A stretch of 6,145 nucleotides of DNA from JASJBU01 sp965372385 (GTDB taxonomy: Bacteria; Pseudomonadota; Gammaproteobacteria; Chromatiales; Chromatiaceae), in assembly GCA_965372385.1 (NCBI GenBank), contig CBDVCD010000222.1, forward strand, positions 1-6,145, in the 5' to 3' direction. The stretch's first letter is position 1, and each line of letters starts with the position of its first letter. Below the pieces are notes generated by a model, which made no database searches, was not told the origin of the DNA, and saw only the letters and a list, made by a program, of their open reading frames with translations. Below are positions 1 through 6,120 of this stretch, piece by piece. The position numbers were made by a program, and so were the translations under genes.

Positions 1-128
1 AACATAATTTCAACTCGTTAACAGTAGAATGGAGCGGTCAACTGAGGAATCTAGGGTCAAGGTTGTATTGATGGATTCAGGCAAGAAATCGCAGACGAGT
101 GATCGCGGCAGGCTGAGATCAGCAGCTA

Positions 129-2153
129 TCACGAACTGGGCCGCAGCAGGTGGATATTATTCCCCCGCTGGCGAGCCGACATCAGGGCCTCCGCATCACT
201 GGCGCTCATCGGCCGGCCCAGCTTGAAACCCTGGGCATATTCGCACCGGCGCTCGGTGGCGATATCCAGCTGGACCCGGGTTTCGATCCCTTCGGCCACG
301 ATCTCCAGATCCAGGGCATGGGCCAGATCAATCATGTTGCGCAGAATCGCCTCCGCGACCGGATCCTCCCCGACAGCCGCCAGAAACGACCGGTCGATCT
401 TGAGGACGTCGATGGAGAAATCCCGCAGATAGGCCATGGATGAGTAGCCGGTGCCAAAGTCGTCGATAGCCAGTCTGACCCCCAGGCTCTTCAACTGCAC
501 CAGAAGCCTTTGGGTCACCTGGTTATTCTGCATCAGGCAGGATTCGGTCAATTCGAGTTCGAGTTCCGCGGGAAGCATCCCATAATCCGTCAGCAGATCG
601 GCAATCTCACTAAAGATCCGGCGTTGATGCATGTGAGAGGTCGAGATGTTGATCGCCATCCGCCCCGGCTTTAGCCCTTGCTTCTTCCATGCGGCATGTT
701 GCTCGCAGGCCGCCTGGAAGACCCAGTTGTCGATCTCCTCGATCAGGCCGGTGGATTCGGCCACGGGGATAAAGTAATCCGGCGGCAGCAAGCCCTTCTC
801 CGGATGTGTCCATCTGATCAATGCCTCAAAGCCGACGAGCCGGTTGGTCGCCAGCTCCCACTGAGGCTGGTAATGGAGCACGAAATCCCCATTGGTCAAC
901 GCACTACGCAAGGCATGCTCGATCTCATAGCGCAAGGCGGCGGCCTGATTCAATTCATCCGTGTTGAACTTATAGGTGTTTTTCCCCGACTCCTTGGCGT
1001 GATACATGGCGATATCGGCCTTACGCAGCAGCTCTTCCGCATCCGTGCCGTCCATGGGAGAGATCGCAATACCCACACTGGCGGAGAGCACGATGGTGTT
1101 GCCATACACCAGAAATGGCTGATTGAGGGAGTGGACGATCTTGCTGGCAACATGGTTGGCGACATCCATGGCGTTCTCGCTGCTCTGGATATTATCCAAA
1201 ATCACCACGAACTCGTCCCCGGAGAGCCGGCTGACGGTATCGTCATCCCGGACACACTCCACAATCCGCTTACCCGCGATCATGAGCAGCCGATCACCCG
1301 ACGGCCGACCCTGGATGTCATTGACCGATTTGAACTTATCCAGATCAATGAACATCACCACCACAAACTGCTCATTGCGGGAGGCGTGTACCTCTGCCTG
1401 TTGCAGACGGTCCACCAGCAGGGTCCGGTTGGGTAATCCGGTCAACTGATCGAAGTTCGCCTGATGATCCAGCTGCCTGCCCTGTTTCTTGATCCGCGCA
1501 TTGGCCGCCCGAATCCGTTCGAAATACTCGCTACGCTGGCGTTCATAGCCCAACAGTTTGTAGGCGACGAGCAGGGCAATGAGCAGTGATCCGATGATCA
1601 ATCCAATCGAGGTACGCCGAAAACCGGTCTGTTGCGCCATCATCCTTTGACGGAGTTTGCTTGCGATATCATCCAGCTCCAACAGAACAAGCTTGAAGAG
1701 TTCATCAAAACGCTGATCGATCTCAGAGCCGGGCTTGGCCGCCGAGAACAGCTCATAGCGTTGAGTGGTGATCTCTCTGAACTGCACGATGGCCTTTCTG
1801 ACAGACTGGATGGAGCTGCGCAGCCCAGGGTCCGTCAATGGCAGAAAAACCACGTTCCCTTTGCTGCCGCCCTCCATCATGGCACTGGCATACCAGTCCG
1901 CCCGATCCAGATGTGACCAGACCTCTTCGATGGTGGCGTGGGGATCCCCCGAGATTATCTCTTCAAACCAGAGATGGGCCATGGTGGTCTCCAGCTTGAC
2001 CTCCATCGCCGCATCCAGGGTAGGGGTGTAGTGGGAGATCAGACGATTACTGGAGTAGACCAGATAGCCCATCACACTGATAACGGCAACGATTGTGCCG
2101 ATAGTAACAATCAACAGTTTGTGTGATAGGTATTTATTGGCACCCACGAACAT
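129..2153 (-). CDS. Membrane-anchored GGDEF-EAL protein, probable c-di-GMP phosphodiesterase
   Basis: A 674-residue inner-membrane signalling protein that makes and/or degrades cyclic di-GMP. Seen in the sequence: a transmembrane helix at about 12-33, a largely helical, probably periplasmic sensor segment at 34-180 with no PAS or HAMP signature I recognise, a second transmembrane helix at about 182-201, a short linker, a GGDEF domain at about 229-395 and an EAL domain at about 415-660. The EAL domain keeps all the usual catalytic signatures: EALIRW (443-448), NIS (502-504), ELTES (534-538), DDFGTGYSS (564-572), LKIDRSF with Lys585, and EGIET (621-625), so phosphodiesterase activity is expected. 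The GGDEF signature is SGDEF (311-315), preceded by an intact RxxD inhibitory-site motif (RDDD, 302-305); the usual Gly-His after Asn-Asp is Gly-Arg. Cyclase activity is therefore uncertain. The ATG at 2153 is the furthest upstream start and has only a weak AGAG-like ribosome site. The gene ends in TGA. It lies 228 nt downstream of the ATPase gene and probably has its own promoter. Confidence 0.95.
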   Translation of the reverse strand: MFVGANKYLSHKLLIVTIGTIVAVISVMGYLVYSSNRLISHYTPTLDAAMEVKLETTMAHLWFEEIISGDPHATIEEVWSHLDRADWYASAMMEGGSKGNVVFLPLTDPGLRSSIQSVRKAIVQFREITTQRYELFSAAKPGSEIDQRFDELFKLVLLELDDIASKLRQRMMAQQTGFRRTSIGLIIGSLLIALLVAYKLLGYERQRSEYFERIRAANARIKKQGRQLDHQANFDQLTGLPNRTLLVDRLQQAEVHASRNEQFVVVMFIDLDKFKSVNDIQGRPSGDRLLMIAGKRIVECVRDDDTVSRLSGDEFVVILDNIQSSENAMDVANHVASKIVHSLNQPFLVYGNTIVLSASVGIAISPMDGTDAEELLRKADIAMYHAKESGKNTYKFNTDELNQAAALRYEIEHALRSALTNGDFVLHYQPQWELATNRLVGFEALIRWTHPEKGLLPPDYFIPVAESTGLIEEIDNWVFQAACEQHAAWKKQGLKPGRMAINISTSHMHQRRIFSEIADLLTDYGMLPAELELELTESCLMQNNQVTQRLLVQLKSLGVRLAIDDFGTGYSSMAYLRDFSIDVLKIDRSFLAAVGEDPVAEAILRNMIDLAHALDLEIVAEGIETRVQLDIATERRCEYAQGFKLGRPMSASDAEALMSARQRGNNIHLLRPSS

Positions 2154-2190
2154 CCGGGTTCTCTGCGTATCTCTAAGTCAGTTAGCGCCT

Positions 2191-2217
2191 AGAAACGCCT
2201 CTCCCCAGGGTGTTTCT
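2191..2217 (-). other. Inverted repeat in the GGDEF-EAL leader
   Basis: AGAAAC and GTTTCT form a perfect 6-bp inverted repeat around a 15-nt centre, with two further G-C pairs possible after one mismatch. It lies 38-64 nt upstream of the GGDEF-EAL start codon and inside the predicted 5' leader. It could be a leader hairpin or an operator. It is not a terminator, as no T-tract follows. It could also be chance. Confidence 0.25.
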
Positions 2218-2309
2218 TGCACATCTGCTCTCTATGGGCCTGCGCCAGATTAGCTGCAACCATTTCTGGTCGGAAACTAGGTTAGCGGAGTACAAACACA
2301 ATCCGCAAC

Positions 2310-2351
2310 ATAAGAACACAATTCCTGCCAGCGCGCATTGAATTAAATCAA
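2310..2351 (-). promoter_or_regulatory. Putative FNR/ANR class II promoter for the GGDEF-EAL gene
   Basis: Read on the minus strand, positions 2351-2338 give TTGAT-TTAA-TTCAA, a 9 of 10 match to the FNR/ANR consensus TTGAT-N4-ATCAA. The symmetry extends one base further on each side. Exactly 22 nt downstream lies TCTTAT (2315-2310), a 4 of 6 match to the -10 hexamer. That is the geometry of a class II activated promoter, with the box centred at -41.5 and a start site near 2303. No good -35 hexamer is needed or present. The resulting leader to the ATG at 2153 would be about 150 nt. The site could also bind another CRP/FNR-family regulator such as a DNR-type nitric oxide sensor. The motif and spacing are read directly; activity is inferred. 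Confidence 0.5.
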
Positions 2352-2381
2352 TTGCATGCTGTAAAACCGTTCATAAAACGC

Positions 2382-5081
2382 TCAACGACCACTTGATTTA
2401 AGTATAGCTTTATGGATCTCCATCACCACCAACACCGTTGTCGCCATGAGGAGTAATGTACTCCAGAGCTGGAGCGACACTGGCTGAATGCGTAGCACAT
2501 CGCTGAGCCAGGGAGTATACATGGCGCCGATATGTACCAGCTGGGCGATCACCGTGCCGAACAGCAGCAGGGGATTTCTCAGCGGATTGTGGCGAAACGC
2601 CGAAAGGGTTTCGGAGCGGCTGTTGAAGACATGGATATTCTCGAACAGCACCATCAACAGCAGAGTCCCGTTTCGCGCCTCAGCCTCGCTGTAACCCGAC
2701 TCGATCAGCCACTGGAAAACCAGAAACGCGACGATACCGATTACCAGGGCCGAGAGTATCACCCGCTCCACCATCAGCCGGTTGAAGATCGATTCCTGGG
2801 GTGACCGGGGCGCCTGGTTCAGTTCGTTCCCCTCCCCCGGCTCGAAGGCCAGGGCCACATCCTGGATACCGTTGGTCACCAGATTGAGCCAGAGCAGCTG
2901 TACCGCCAGCAGGGGCAGGGGCAGTCCCGTCAACAACGCCAGGGTGAAGAGCACCAGTTCCGCCGCCCCGGTGGAGATCAGCAGAAAGATCACCTTGCGC
3001 ACATTGGCATAGGCGATACGCCCCTCCTCCACGCCGGCCACGATGGAGGAGAAGTTGTCGTCGGTAATGATCAGCGCCGCAGTCTCCCGCGCCACATCGG
3101 TGCCGCTACGGCCCATCGCCACCCCGACCTGGGCGGCGCGCAGGGCCGGCGCGTCATTGGCCCCGTCGCCACTGACCGCGACAAAGTGGCCATTGCGCTG
3201 CAGGGCCTGCACGATATCCAACTTTTGCTGTGGCTCCACCCGGGCGAACACCTGAGCCCGCGCGACCAGCTGTTGCATCTCAGTCTCGTCCCTGGCCTGC
3301 TTCAGCTCCGGGCCACTGATCACCTGGCCGGGATCGTTCACCAGCTCCAGTTCGGCGGCGATGGCCAGTGCCGTGGTGGGGTGGTCGCCAGTCACCATGC
3401 CCACCTGGATACCCGCCTGGCGGCAGGCGGCAACCGCGGCTTTCGCCTCGGGCCGCAGGGGATCGATCATCCCCACCAGGCCAAGCAGGGTCAGCTCCGT
3501 CAGATGTTCCTCCGAAAAGACCTGGCTCGGCGCCAGCTTCACCGGTCCGGCGGCCAGGGCGATCACCCGGTAGCCCCGGCTGGCCAGCTTAAAGGCCTGC
3601 TCCTCCAGCAGCACGGGATCGAGCTGGACCTCAGCGCCCGGTGCCGCCATGGTGCGGCAGAGCGGCAGCATCTTCTCCAGCGCCCCCTTCACGAAGGCCC
3701 ACTGCGAACCAGACACCTGGTTCAGGCTGGCGGCGAAACGGCGTTCCGACTCGAAGGGGATCTCCGCCAGCTGCGGATAGGCGTTCTCGGTTTCGCTCTG
3801 CACGAAGCCGGCCTTGTAGGCCATCACCAGCAAGGCCACATCCACCGCATCCCCATGAGAGACCCAGCCCTGGTCGCGGTGACCCAGGAATCCCTCGTTG
3901 GCCAGCACCGCCGCCCGGCAGAACCGTCCGAGCAGCTCCCGGTCCTCCGGCGTCAGGGTCCCATGAGGGGTGACGATGGCTCCGCTCGGCTGCAGGCTGC
4001 CGCCGGTCACCTCCCACTCGCTGCTGGCGGGAAAAGCAAGCAGGCGGGCAGTGAGCTGGTTCTGGGTCAGGGTGCCGGTCTTGTCGGTGGCAATGTAGGT
4101 ACAGGAACCCAGGGCCTCCACCGCCACCAGCCGACGTACGATCACATTCCGCCTGGCCATGCGCTTCATCCCGATGGCCAGGGCCACAGTGAGGGCCACC
4201 GGCAGTCCTTCGGGGATGACGGAGACCGCCAGCGCCACCGCCAGCAGGAAGATCTCATCCAGCGGCATGCCCCGGCTCAGGGCCACTCCCGCCATCAGTA
4301 GGGCTGCGAGGCCGACCAGCAGCGCCACTCTATGGGTAAAGCGCTCCATACGCAGCTGCAGCGGTGCCTTGGCGGCGGGCCTGTTCAGCACGGCCGCGGC
4401 GATGCGCCCCAGCTCGGTAGCCAGACCGGTACCCACCACCAGACCCCGGCCCCGCCCACGGCTGACCAGGGTCCCGGCATAGGCCATGTTGATCCTGTCT
4501 CCCAGGGCGCTCTCCAGGCCGATAATTCGCTGCGCATCCTTCAGCACGACCAGGGACTCACCGGTAAGCAGGGATTCATCCACCTCCAGATCGTTACTGT
4601 TGAGCAGGCGCAGATCCGCCGGCACCCGGTCGCCGGACTCCAGCAGCACGATATCTCCGGGTACCAGCTCCTCCGCATCGATCTCGTAGGCATCCCCCGC
4701 CCGCATAATGCGGCTGTTGGTCTTCACCAACTGCTGCAGGGCGGAGGCGGCCTGCTGCGCGGAATACTCCTGAACCGTGCCGATGATGGCGTTTACCAGC
4801 AGCACAGCGGCGATAAAGCCGGCGTCCGACCACTCCTGAATCAGCAGGGAGACCAGCGCGGCCACCCCCAGCACATAGATCAGGGGACTGAGAAACTGAT
4901 GCAGAAAGACCTGTAGAACACCCGGCGGCCTGCTGCGCGGCAGTGCGTTAGGACCATATTTTTCCAGGCGGACCTTGGCCTCATGTTGACTCAGACCATG
5001 CACCGACGCCGCCAGACCAGCGAGCACGGCATCGGCATTCAGATGGTGAAAGAGTTCACGGGTGCGTTCATCATCGATCAT
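2382..5081 (-). CDS. P-type ATPase, P2 (Ca2+-ATPase-like) cation transporter
   Basis: An 899-residue inner-membrane pump that couples ATP hydrolysis to cation transport through an aspartyl-phosphate intermediate. Seen in order (numbered from the ATG): cation-ATPase N-terminal domain at about 8-70, first membrane pair at about 60-105, actuator domain with TGES (173-176), M4 with PEGLP (290-294), phosphorylation site DKTGT with Asp333, nucleotide-binding KGA (465-467), TGD (564-566), GDGANDAP from 638, then a C-terminal six-helix membrane block. M4 Glu291 and M5 Glu708 match SERCA ligand positions, but M6 reads NLVTNGIQD: Asn replaces the SERCA Asp800 equivalent, and Asp741 lies four residues on. 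The substrate is therefore not assigned; Ca2+, Mn2+, Na+ or another cation are possible. An open frame extends upstream to a TTG at 5093, but that codon has no ribosome site, whereas the ATG at 5081 follows GGTGG at 5-nt spacing, so I chose the ATG. The gene is full length and ends in TGA. It is transcribed divergently from the rhodanese gene. Confidence 0.95.
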   Translation of the reverse strand: MIDDERTRELFHHLNADAVLAGLAASVHGLSQHEAKVRLEKYGPNALPRSRPPGVLQVFLHQFLSPLIYVLGVAALVSLLIQEWSDAGFIAAVLLVNAIIGTVQEYSAQQAASALQQLVKTNSRIMRAGDAYEIDAEELVPGDIVLLESGDRVPADLRLLNSNDLEVDESLLTGESLVVLKDAQRIIGLESALGDRINMAYAGTLVSRGRGRGLVVGTGLATELGRIAAAVLNRPAAKAPLQLRMERFTHRVALLVGLAALLMAGVALSRGMPLDEIFLLAVALAVSVIPEGLPVALTVALAIGMKRMARRNVIVRRLVAVEALGSCTYIATDKTGTLTQNQLTARLLAFPASSEWEVTGGSLQPSGAIVTPHGTLTPEDRELLGRFCRAAVLANEGFLGHRDQGWVSHGDAVDVALLVMAYKAGFVQSETENAYPQLAEIPFESERRFAASLNQVSGSQWAFVKGALEKMLPLCRTMAAPGAEVQLDPVLLEEQAFKLASRGYRVIALAAGPVKLAPSQVFSEEHLTELTLLGLVGMIDPLRPEAKAAVAACRQAGIQVGMVTGDHPTTALAIAAELELVNDPGQVISGPELKQARDETEMQQLVARAQVFARVEPQQKLDIVQALQRNGHFVAVSGDGANDAPALRAAQVGVAMGRSGTDVARETAALIITDDNFSSIVAGVEEGRIAYANVRKVIFLLISTGAAELVLFTLALLTGLPLPLLAVQLLWLNLVTNGIQDVALAFEPGEGNELNQAPRSPQESIFNRLMVERVILSALVIGIVAFLVFQWLIESGYSEAEARNGTLLLMVLFENIHVFNSRSETLSAFRHNPLRNPLLLFGTVIAQLVHIGAMYTPWLSDVLRIQPVSLQLWSTLLLMATTVLVVMEIHKAILKSSGR

Positions 5082-5095
5082 GTCGCCCACCAATC

Positions 5096-5127
5096 TTGTC
5101 AGAGAAAATGTTCCTATATCCTATAAT
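5096..5127 (+). promoter_or_regulatory. Putative distal promoter for the rhodanese gene
   Basis: A perfect -10 hexamer, TATAAT, occurs at 5122-5127. The best -35 match is TTGTCA (5096-5101, 5 of 6), but the 20-nt spacer is longer than the usual 16-18. Use of this promoter would give a leader of about 125 nt before the rhodanese ATG. It overlaps the candidate ATPase promoter on the other strand, so the two could interfere with each other. Confidence 0.3.
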
Positions 5128-5128
5128 T

Positions 5129-5156
5129 ATTATTAGGAGGATGGGAGGGAATCCAA
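5129..5156 (-). promoter_or_regulatory. Putative sigma-70 promoter for the P-type ATPase gene
   Basis: On the minus strand, TTGGAT (5156-5151) is followed after 16 nt by AATAAT (5134-5129), which matches 5 of 6 bases of the -10 consensus. The -35 match is weak (3 of 6). A start site near 5122 would leave a leader of about 40 nt before the ATG at 5081. The surrounding A+T-rich patch also carries plus-strand promoter-like sequence, so other start points are possible. Confidence 0.35.
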
Positions 5157-5171
5157 GCTCGGGAGTGAAGC

Positions 5172-5199
5172 TCTACACGTCGAAATAGAAAATTCTAAT
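5172..5199 (+). promoter_or_regulatory. Putative proximal rhodanese promoter with overlapping palindrome
   Basis: TCTACA (5172-5177, 4 of 6) and TCTAAT (5194-5199, 5 of 6) are separated by 16 nt, an acceptable sigma-70 layout with a start site near 5206 and a leader of about 54 nt. A perfect inverted repeat, TAGAA-AA-TTCTA (5186-5197), covers most of the -10 hexamer, a position where a bound repressor would block transcription. I cannot name a regulator for it. The palindrome is short, so chance is possible. Confidence 0.3.
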
Positions 5200-5246
5200 G
5201 GGTGTAACGGTTTCATCCTTCCTGAGTTAGTTGTAAGCAGTAAAAG

Positions 5247-5252
5247 AGGAGG
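5247..5252 (+). promoter_or_regulatory. Strong Shine-Dalgarno site of the rhodanese gene
   Basis: A complete AGGAGG lies 7 nt before the ATG at 5260. This is far stronger than the sites of the two minus-strand genes. It fixes the rhodanese start codon and suggests efficient translation. Confidence 0.85.
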
Positions 5253-5259
5253 GACGCTC

Positions 5260-5718
5260 ATGAAGAAGTCACTACTAATCCTACTTGTCACTATGCTCTG
5301 TACCAGCCCGGCTTGGTCCTATGATCAGGAGTTGGCGGCGAGTTATCAAGAGTATTTCCAATCCATTGCGGGCAAGGCAACGCCTAAGGCATTGCAGATG
5401 ATCCCAACCAAGGCATTCGTCGAGGCAGTGAAAAAGGGCGAGAAGCTGTTTGTCATCGACATTCGTACACCCGCTGAGACTGGCTTGATCGGCATGACGC
5501 TCCCGGGGAGCATTGCCATCCCGATGAATCAGCTCTTCAAGCCGGAAAACCTGGCCAGGATCCCGATGGATCAAAAGGTGGTTATCGTATGCAAGGGCGG
5601 CCACCGGTCCATGGCGGTTGCCACCGGTTTGCGGCATATCGGTTTCAAGAAAATATTTGTTTTGAAACTGGGCACCGCGGACCTGGCTAAATATCTGTCA
5701 CCCAAGACAGCCTACTGA
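5260..5718 (+). CDS. Exported single-domain rhodanese-family sulfurtransferase
   Basis: A 152-residue protein with a Sec-type signal peptide: Lys-Lys at 2-3, a hydrophobic core at 4-14, and a likely cleavage after Ser20 in Ala-Trp-Ser. The Cys at 14 is not in a lipobox, because Leu stands before it, so a soluble periplasmic protein is expected. The rhodanese domain spans about 48-147. It has the DIRTPAE motif (67-73) and an intact active-site loop CKGGHRS (111-117), fitting CxxGxRS, with Cys111 as the sulfur acceptor. Rhodaneses carry sulfane sulfur as a cysteine persulfide and pass it from donors such as thiosulfate to thiol acceptors. The physiological donor and acceptor here are unknown. 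Length fits small PspE-like or other single-domain secreted rhodaneses, but I do not assign a symbol. The gene stands alone on its strand, divergent from the ATPase, with a strong hairpin 6 nt after its TGA. Confidence 0.92.
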   Translation: MKKSLLILLVTMLCTSPAWSYDQELAASYQEYFQSIAGKATPKALQMIPTKAFVEAVKKGEKLFVIDIRTPAETGLIGMTLPGSIAIPMNQLFKPENLARIPMDQKVVIVCKGGHRSMAVATGLRHIGFKKIFVLKLGTADLAKYLSPKTAY

Positions 5719-5724
5719 GGCTGA

Positions 5725-5752
5725 GGCTCCCTGTGTTCCCACGCAGGGAGTC
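5725..5752 (+). terminator. Strong hairpin after the rhodanese stop, no T-tract
   Basis: CTCCCTG (5727-5733) pairs perfectly with CAGGGAG (5744-5750). Extending both ways, including G-U pairs, gives a 12-bp stem from 5725 to 5752 with a TCCC loop (5737-5740). It begins 6 nt after the stop codon. The following bases are GCGGGG, not T-rich, so a classical intrinsic terminator is not shown; it may instead protect the mRNA 3' end or act with another termination factor. Confidence 0.55.
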
Positions 5753-5866
5753 GCGGGGACACACCGACCCTCCGATACTTAATTTCTCAAGTTTCGGAGT
5801 TCAAACGTAGCACGGAGATTAGGTAACAAGGCGTGGCAACAGGGTTGTCAGAAACGACTCCCCGCG
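5733..5866. repeat. Cluster of inverted repeats with competing pairings
   Basis: No convincing gene lies here, but several inverted repeats do. One stem pairs 5733-5743 with 5752-5762 (one mismatch) and cannot coexist with the hairpin at 5725-5752. CTCCGA-T-ACTT (5770-5780) pairs with AAGT-T-TCGGAG (5789-5799) around an 8-nt loop. TGGCAAC (5834-5840) pairs with GTTGTCA (5844-5850) with one G-U. CGCGGGGA (5752-5759) is complementary to TCCCCGCG (5859-5866), which could close the whole block. This may be a structured 3' untranslated region, a small RNA or a decayed palindromic repeat. I recognise no known RNA family. Confidence 0.35.
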
Positions 5867-5883
5867 CAAATTATGCAGGCTCT

Positions 5884-5910
5884 GACCCCAACAATGGCGT
5901 TGTCGGGGTT
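5884..5910. terminator. Hairpin between convergent transcripts
   Basis: ACCCC-A-ACAA (5885-5894) pairs with TTGT-C-GGGGT (5900-5909) with one A-C mismatch and a 5-nt loop (TGGCG); a G-U pair can be added outside. On the plus strand it is followed by TGTTTGG, a poor T-tract. It lies between the rhodanese gene and the oppositely directed small ORF, where a bidirectional terminator would be expected. Support is structural only. Confidence 0.35.
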
Positions 5911-5955
5911 GTTTGGCTAAGTACTCTTATGAAAGGACTGGTTATGGCTTAAAAC

Positions 5956-6060
5956 CTACCCCAACATAAAGGCCAGGACTGAAACGAACCAGGCCAAGGC
6001 CGCGACCATGACTAATGAATCAATATTACAGTATTTTAAGAGCTTATCTTTCATCTTCAT
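5956..6060 (-). CDS. Putative 34-residue single-pass membrane protein
   Basis: A short open frame, not recognised as any named family. It begins MKMKDKLLKY and has four lysines in the first nine residues, followed by an uninterrupted hydrophobic stretch at about 16-34 (SLVMVAALAWF onwards) that runs to the TAG stop. This is the composition of a small inner-membrane protein with its N-terminus in the cytoplasm. Two starts are possible: the ATG at 6060, directly after GGGG, or the ATG at 6054, which has GGGGA at 5-nt spacing and would give 32 residues. An FNR/ANR-like box lies about 60 nt upstream. Small single-helix subunits of respiratory oxidases (for example CydX) are often redox-controlled, but I see no sequence match to them. 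A frame this short can occur by chance; the case rests on composition and the upstream site. Confidence 0.42.
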   Translation of the reverse strand: MKMKDKLLKYCNIDSLVMVAALAWFVSVLAFMLG

Positions 6061-6120
6061 CCCCACTACGCTAAACGGCAACGAGTAGTTTTATTGAGCC
6101 ACGGTTTGACTGACCGGGCA

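Noticed and set aside
1..128. A terminator after the GGDEF-EAL gene
   Set aside because: I looked on the minus strand beyond the TGA and found no stable hairpin followed by a T-run; only a 6-bp direct repeat GGTCAA (36-41 and 55-60), which is likely chance.
29..226. A 65-codon plus-strand frame at the left edge
   Set aside because: Half of it overlaps the 3' end of the GGDEF-EAL gene antisense, there is no good ribosome site, and the composition is not protein-like.
678..1436. A 252-codon open frame on the plus strand
   Set aside because: It is antisense to the GGDEF-EAL gene, whose conserved motifs prove the minus strand is coding; its translation has no recognisable domain.
2226..2259. 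A sigma-70 promoter TTGCAG-N17-CATAGA upstream of the GGDEF-EAL gene
   Set aside because: Both hexamers match only 3 of 6 consensus bases; the FNR-type layout further upstream is better supported.
2181..2287. Direct repeat GTTAGCG at 2181 and 2281, exactly 100 nt apart
   Set aside because: It is only 7 bp with no further similarity around it, so a chance pair is likely.
3186..4301. A 371-codon open frame on the plus strand
   Set aside because: It is antisense to the P-type ATPase core; it is rich in His, Gln, Gly and Arg, as expected from a GC-rich shadow frame, and has no domain signature.
5082..5093. A TTG start four codons upstream for the ATPase
   Set aside because: No Shine-Dalgarno-like sequence precedes the TTG, while GGTGG is correctly placed for the ATG at 5081.
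5281..5637. A 118-codon minus-strand frame
   Set aside because: It lies wholly antisense within the rhodanese gene, which has a signal peptide, active-site loop and strong ribosome site.
5876..5889. CAGGCTCTGACCCC resembling end sequences seen near IS200/RAYT-type elements
   Set aside because: Only a short resemblance from memory; no transposase gene, matching second end or target duplication is visible.
5873..5920. A 15-codon plus-strand mini-ORF starting at ATG 5873
   Set aside because: It overlaps the 5884-5910 hairpin, has no ribosome site, and is too short to support.
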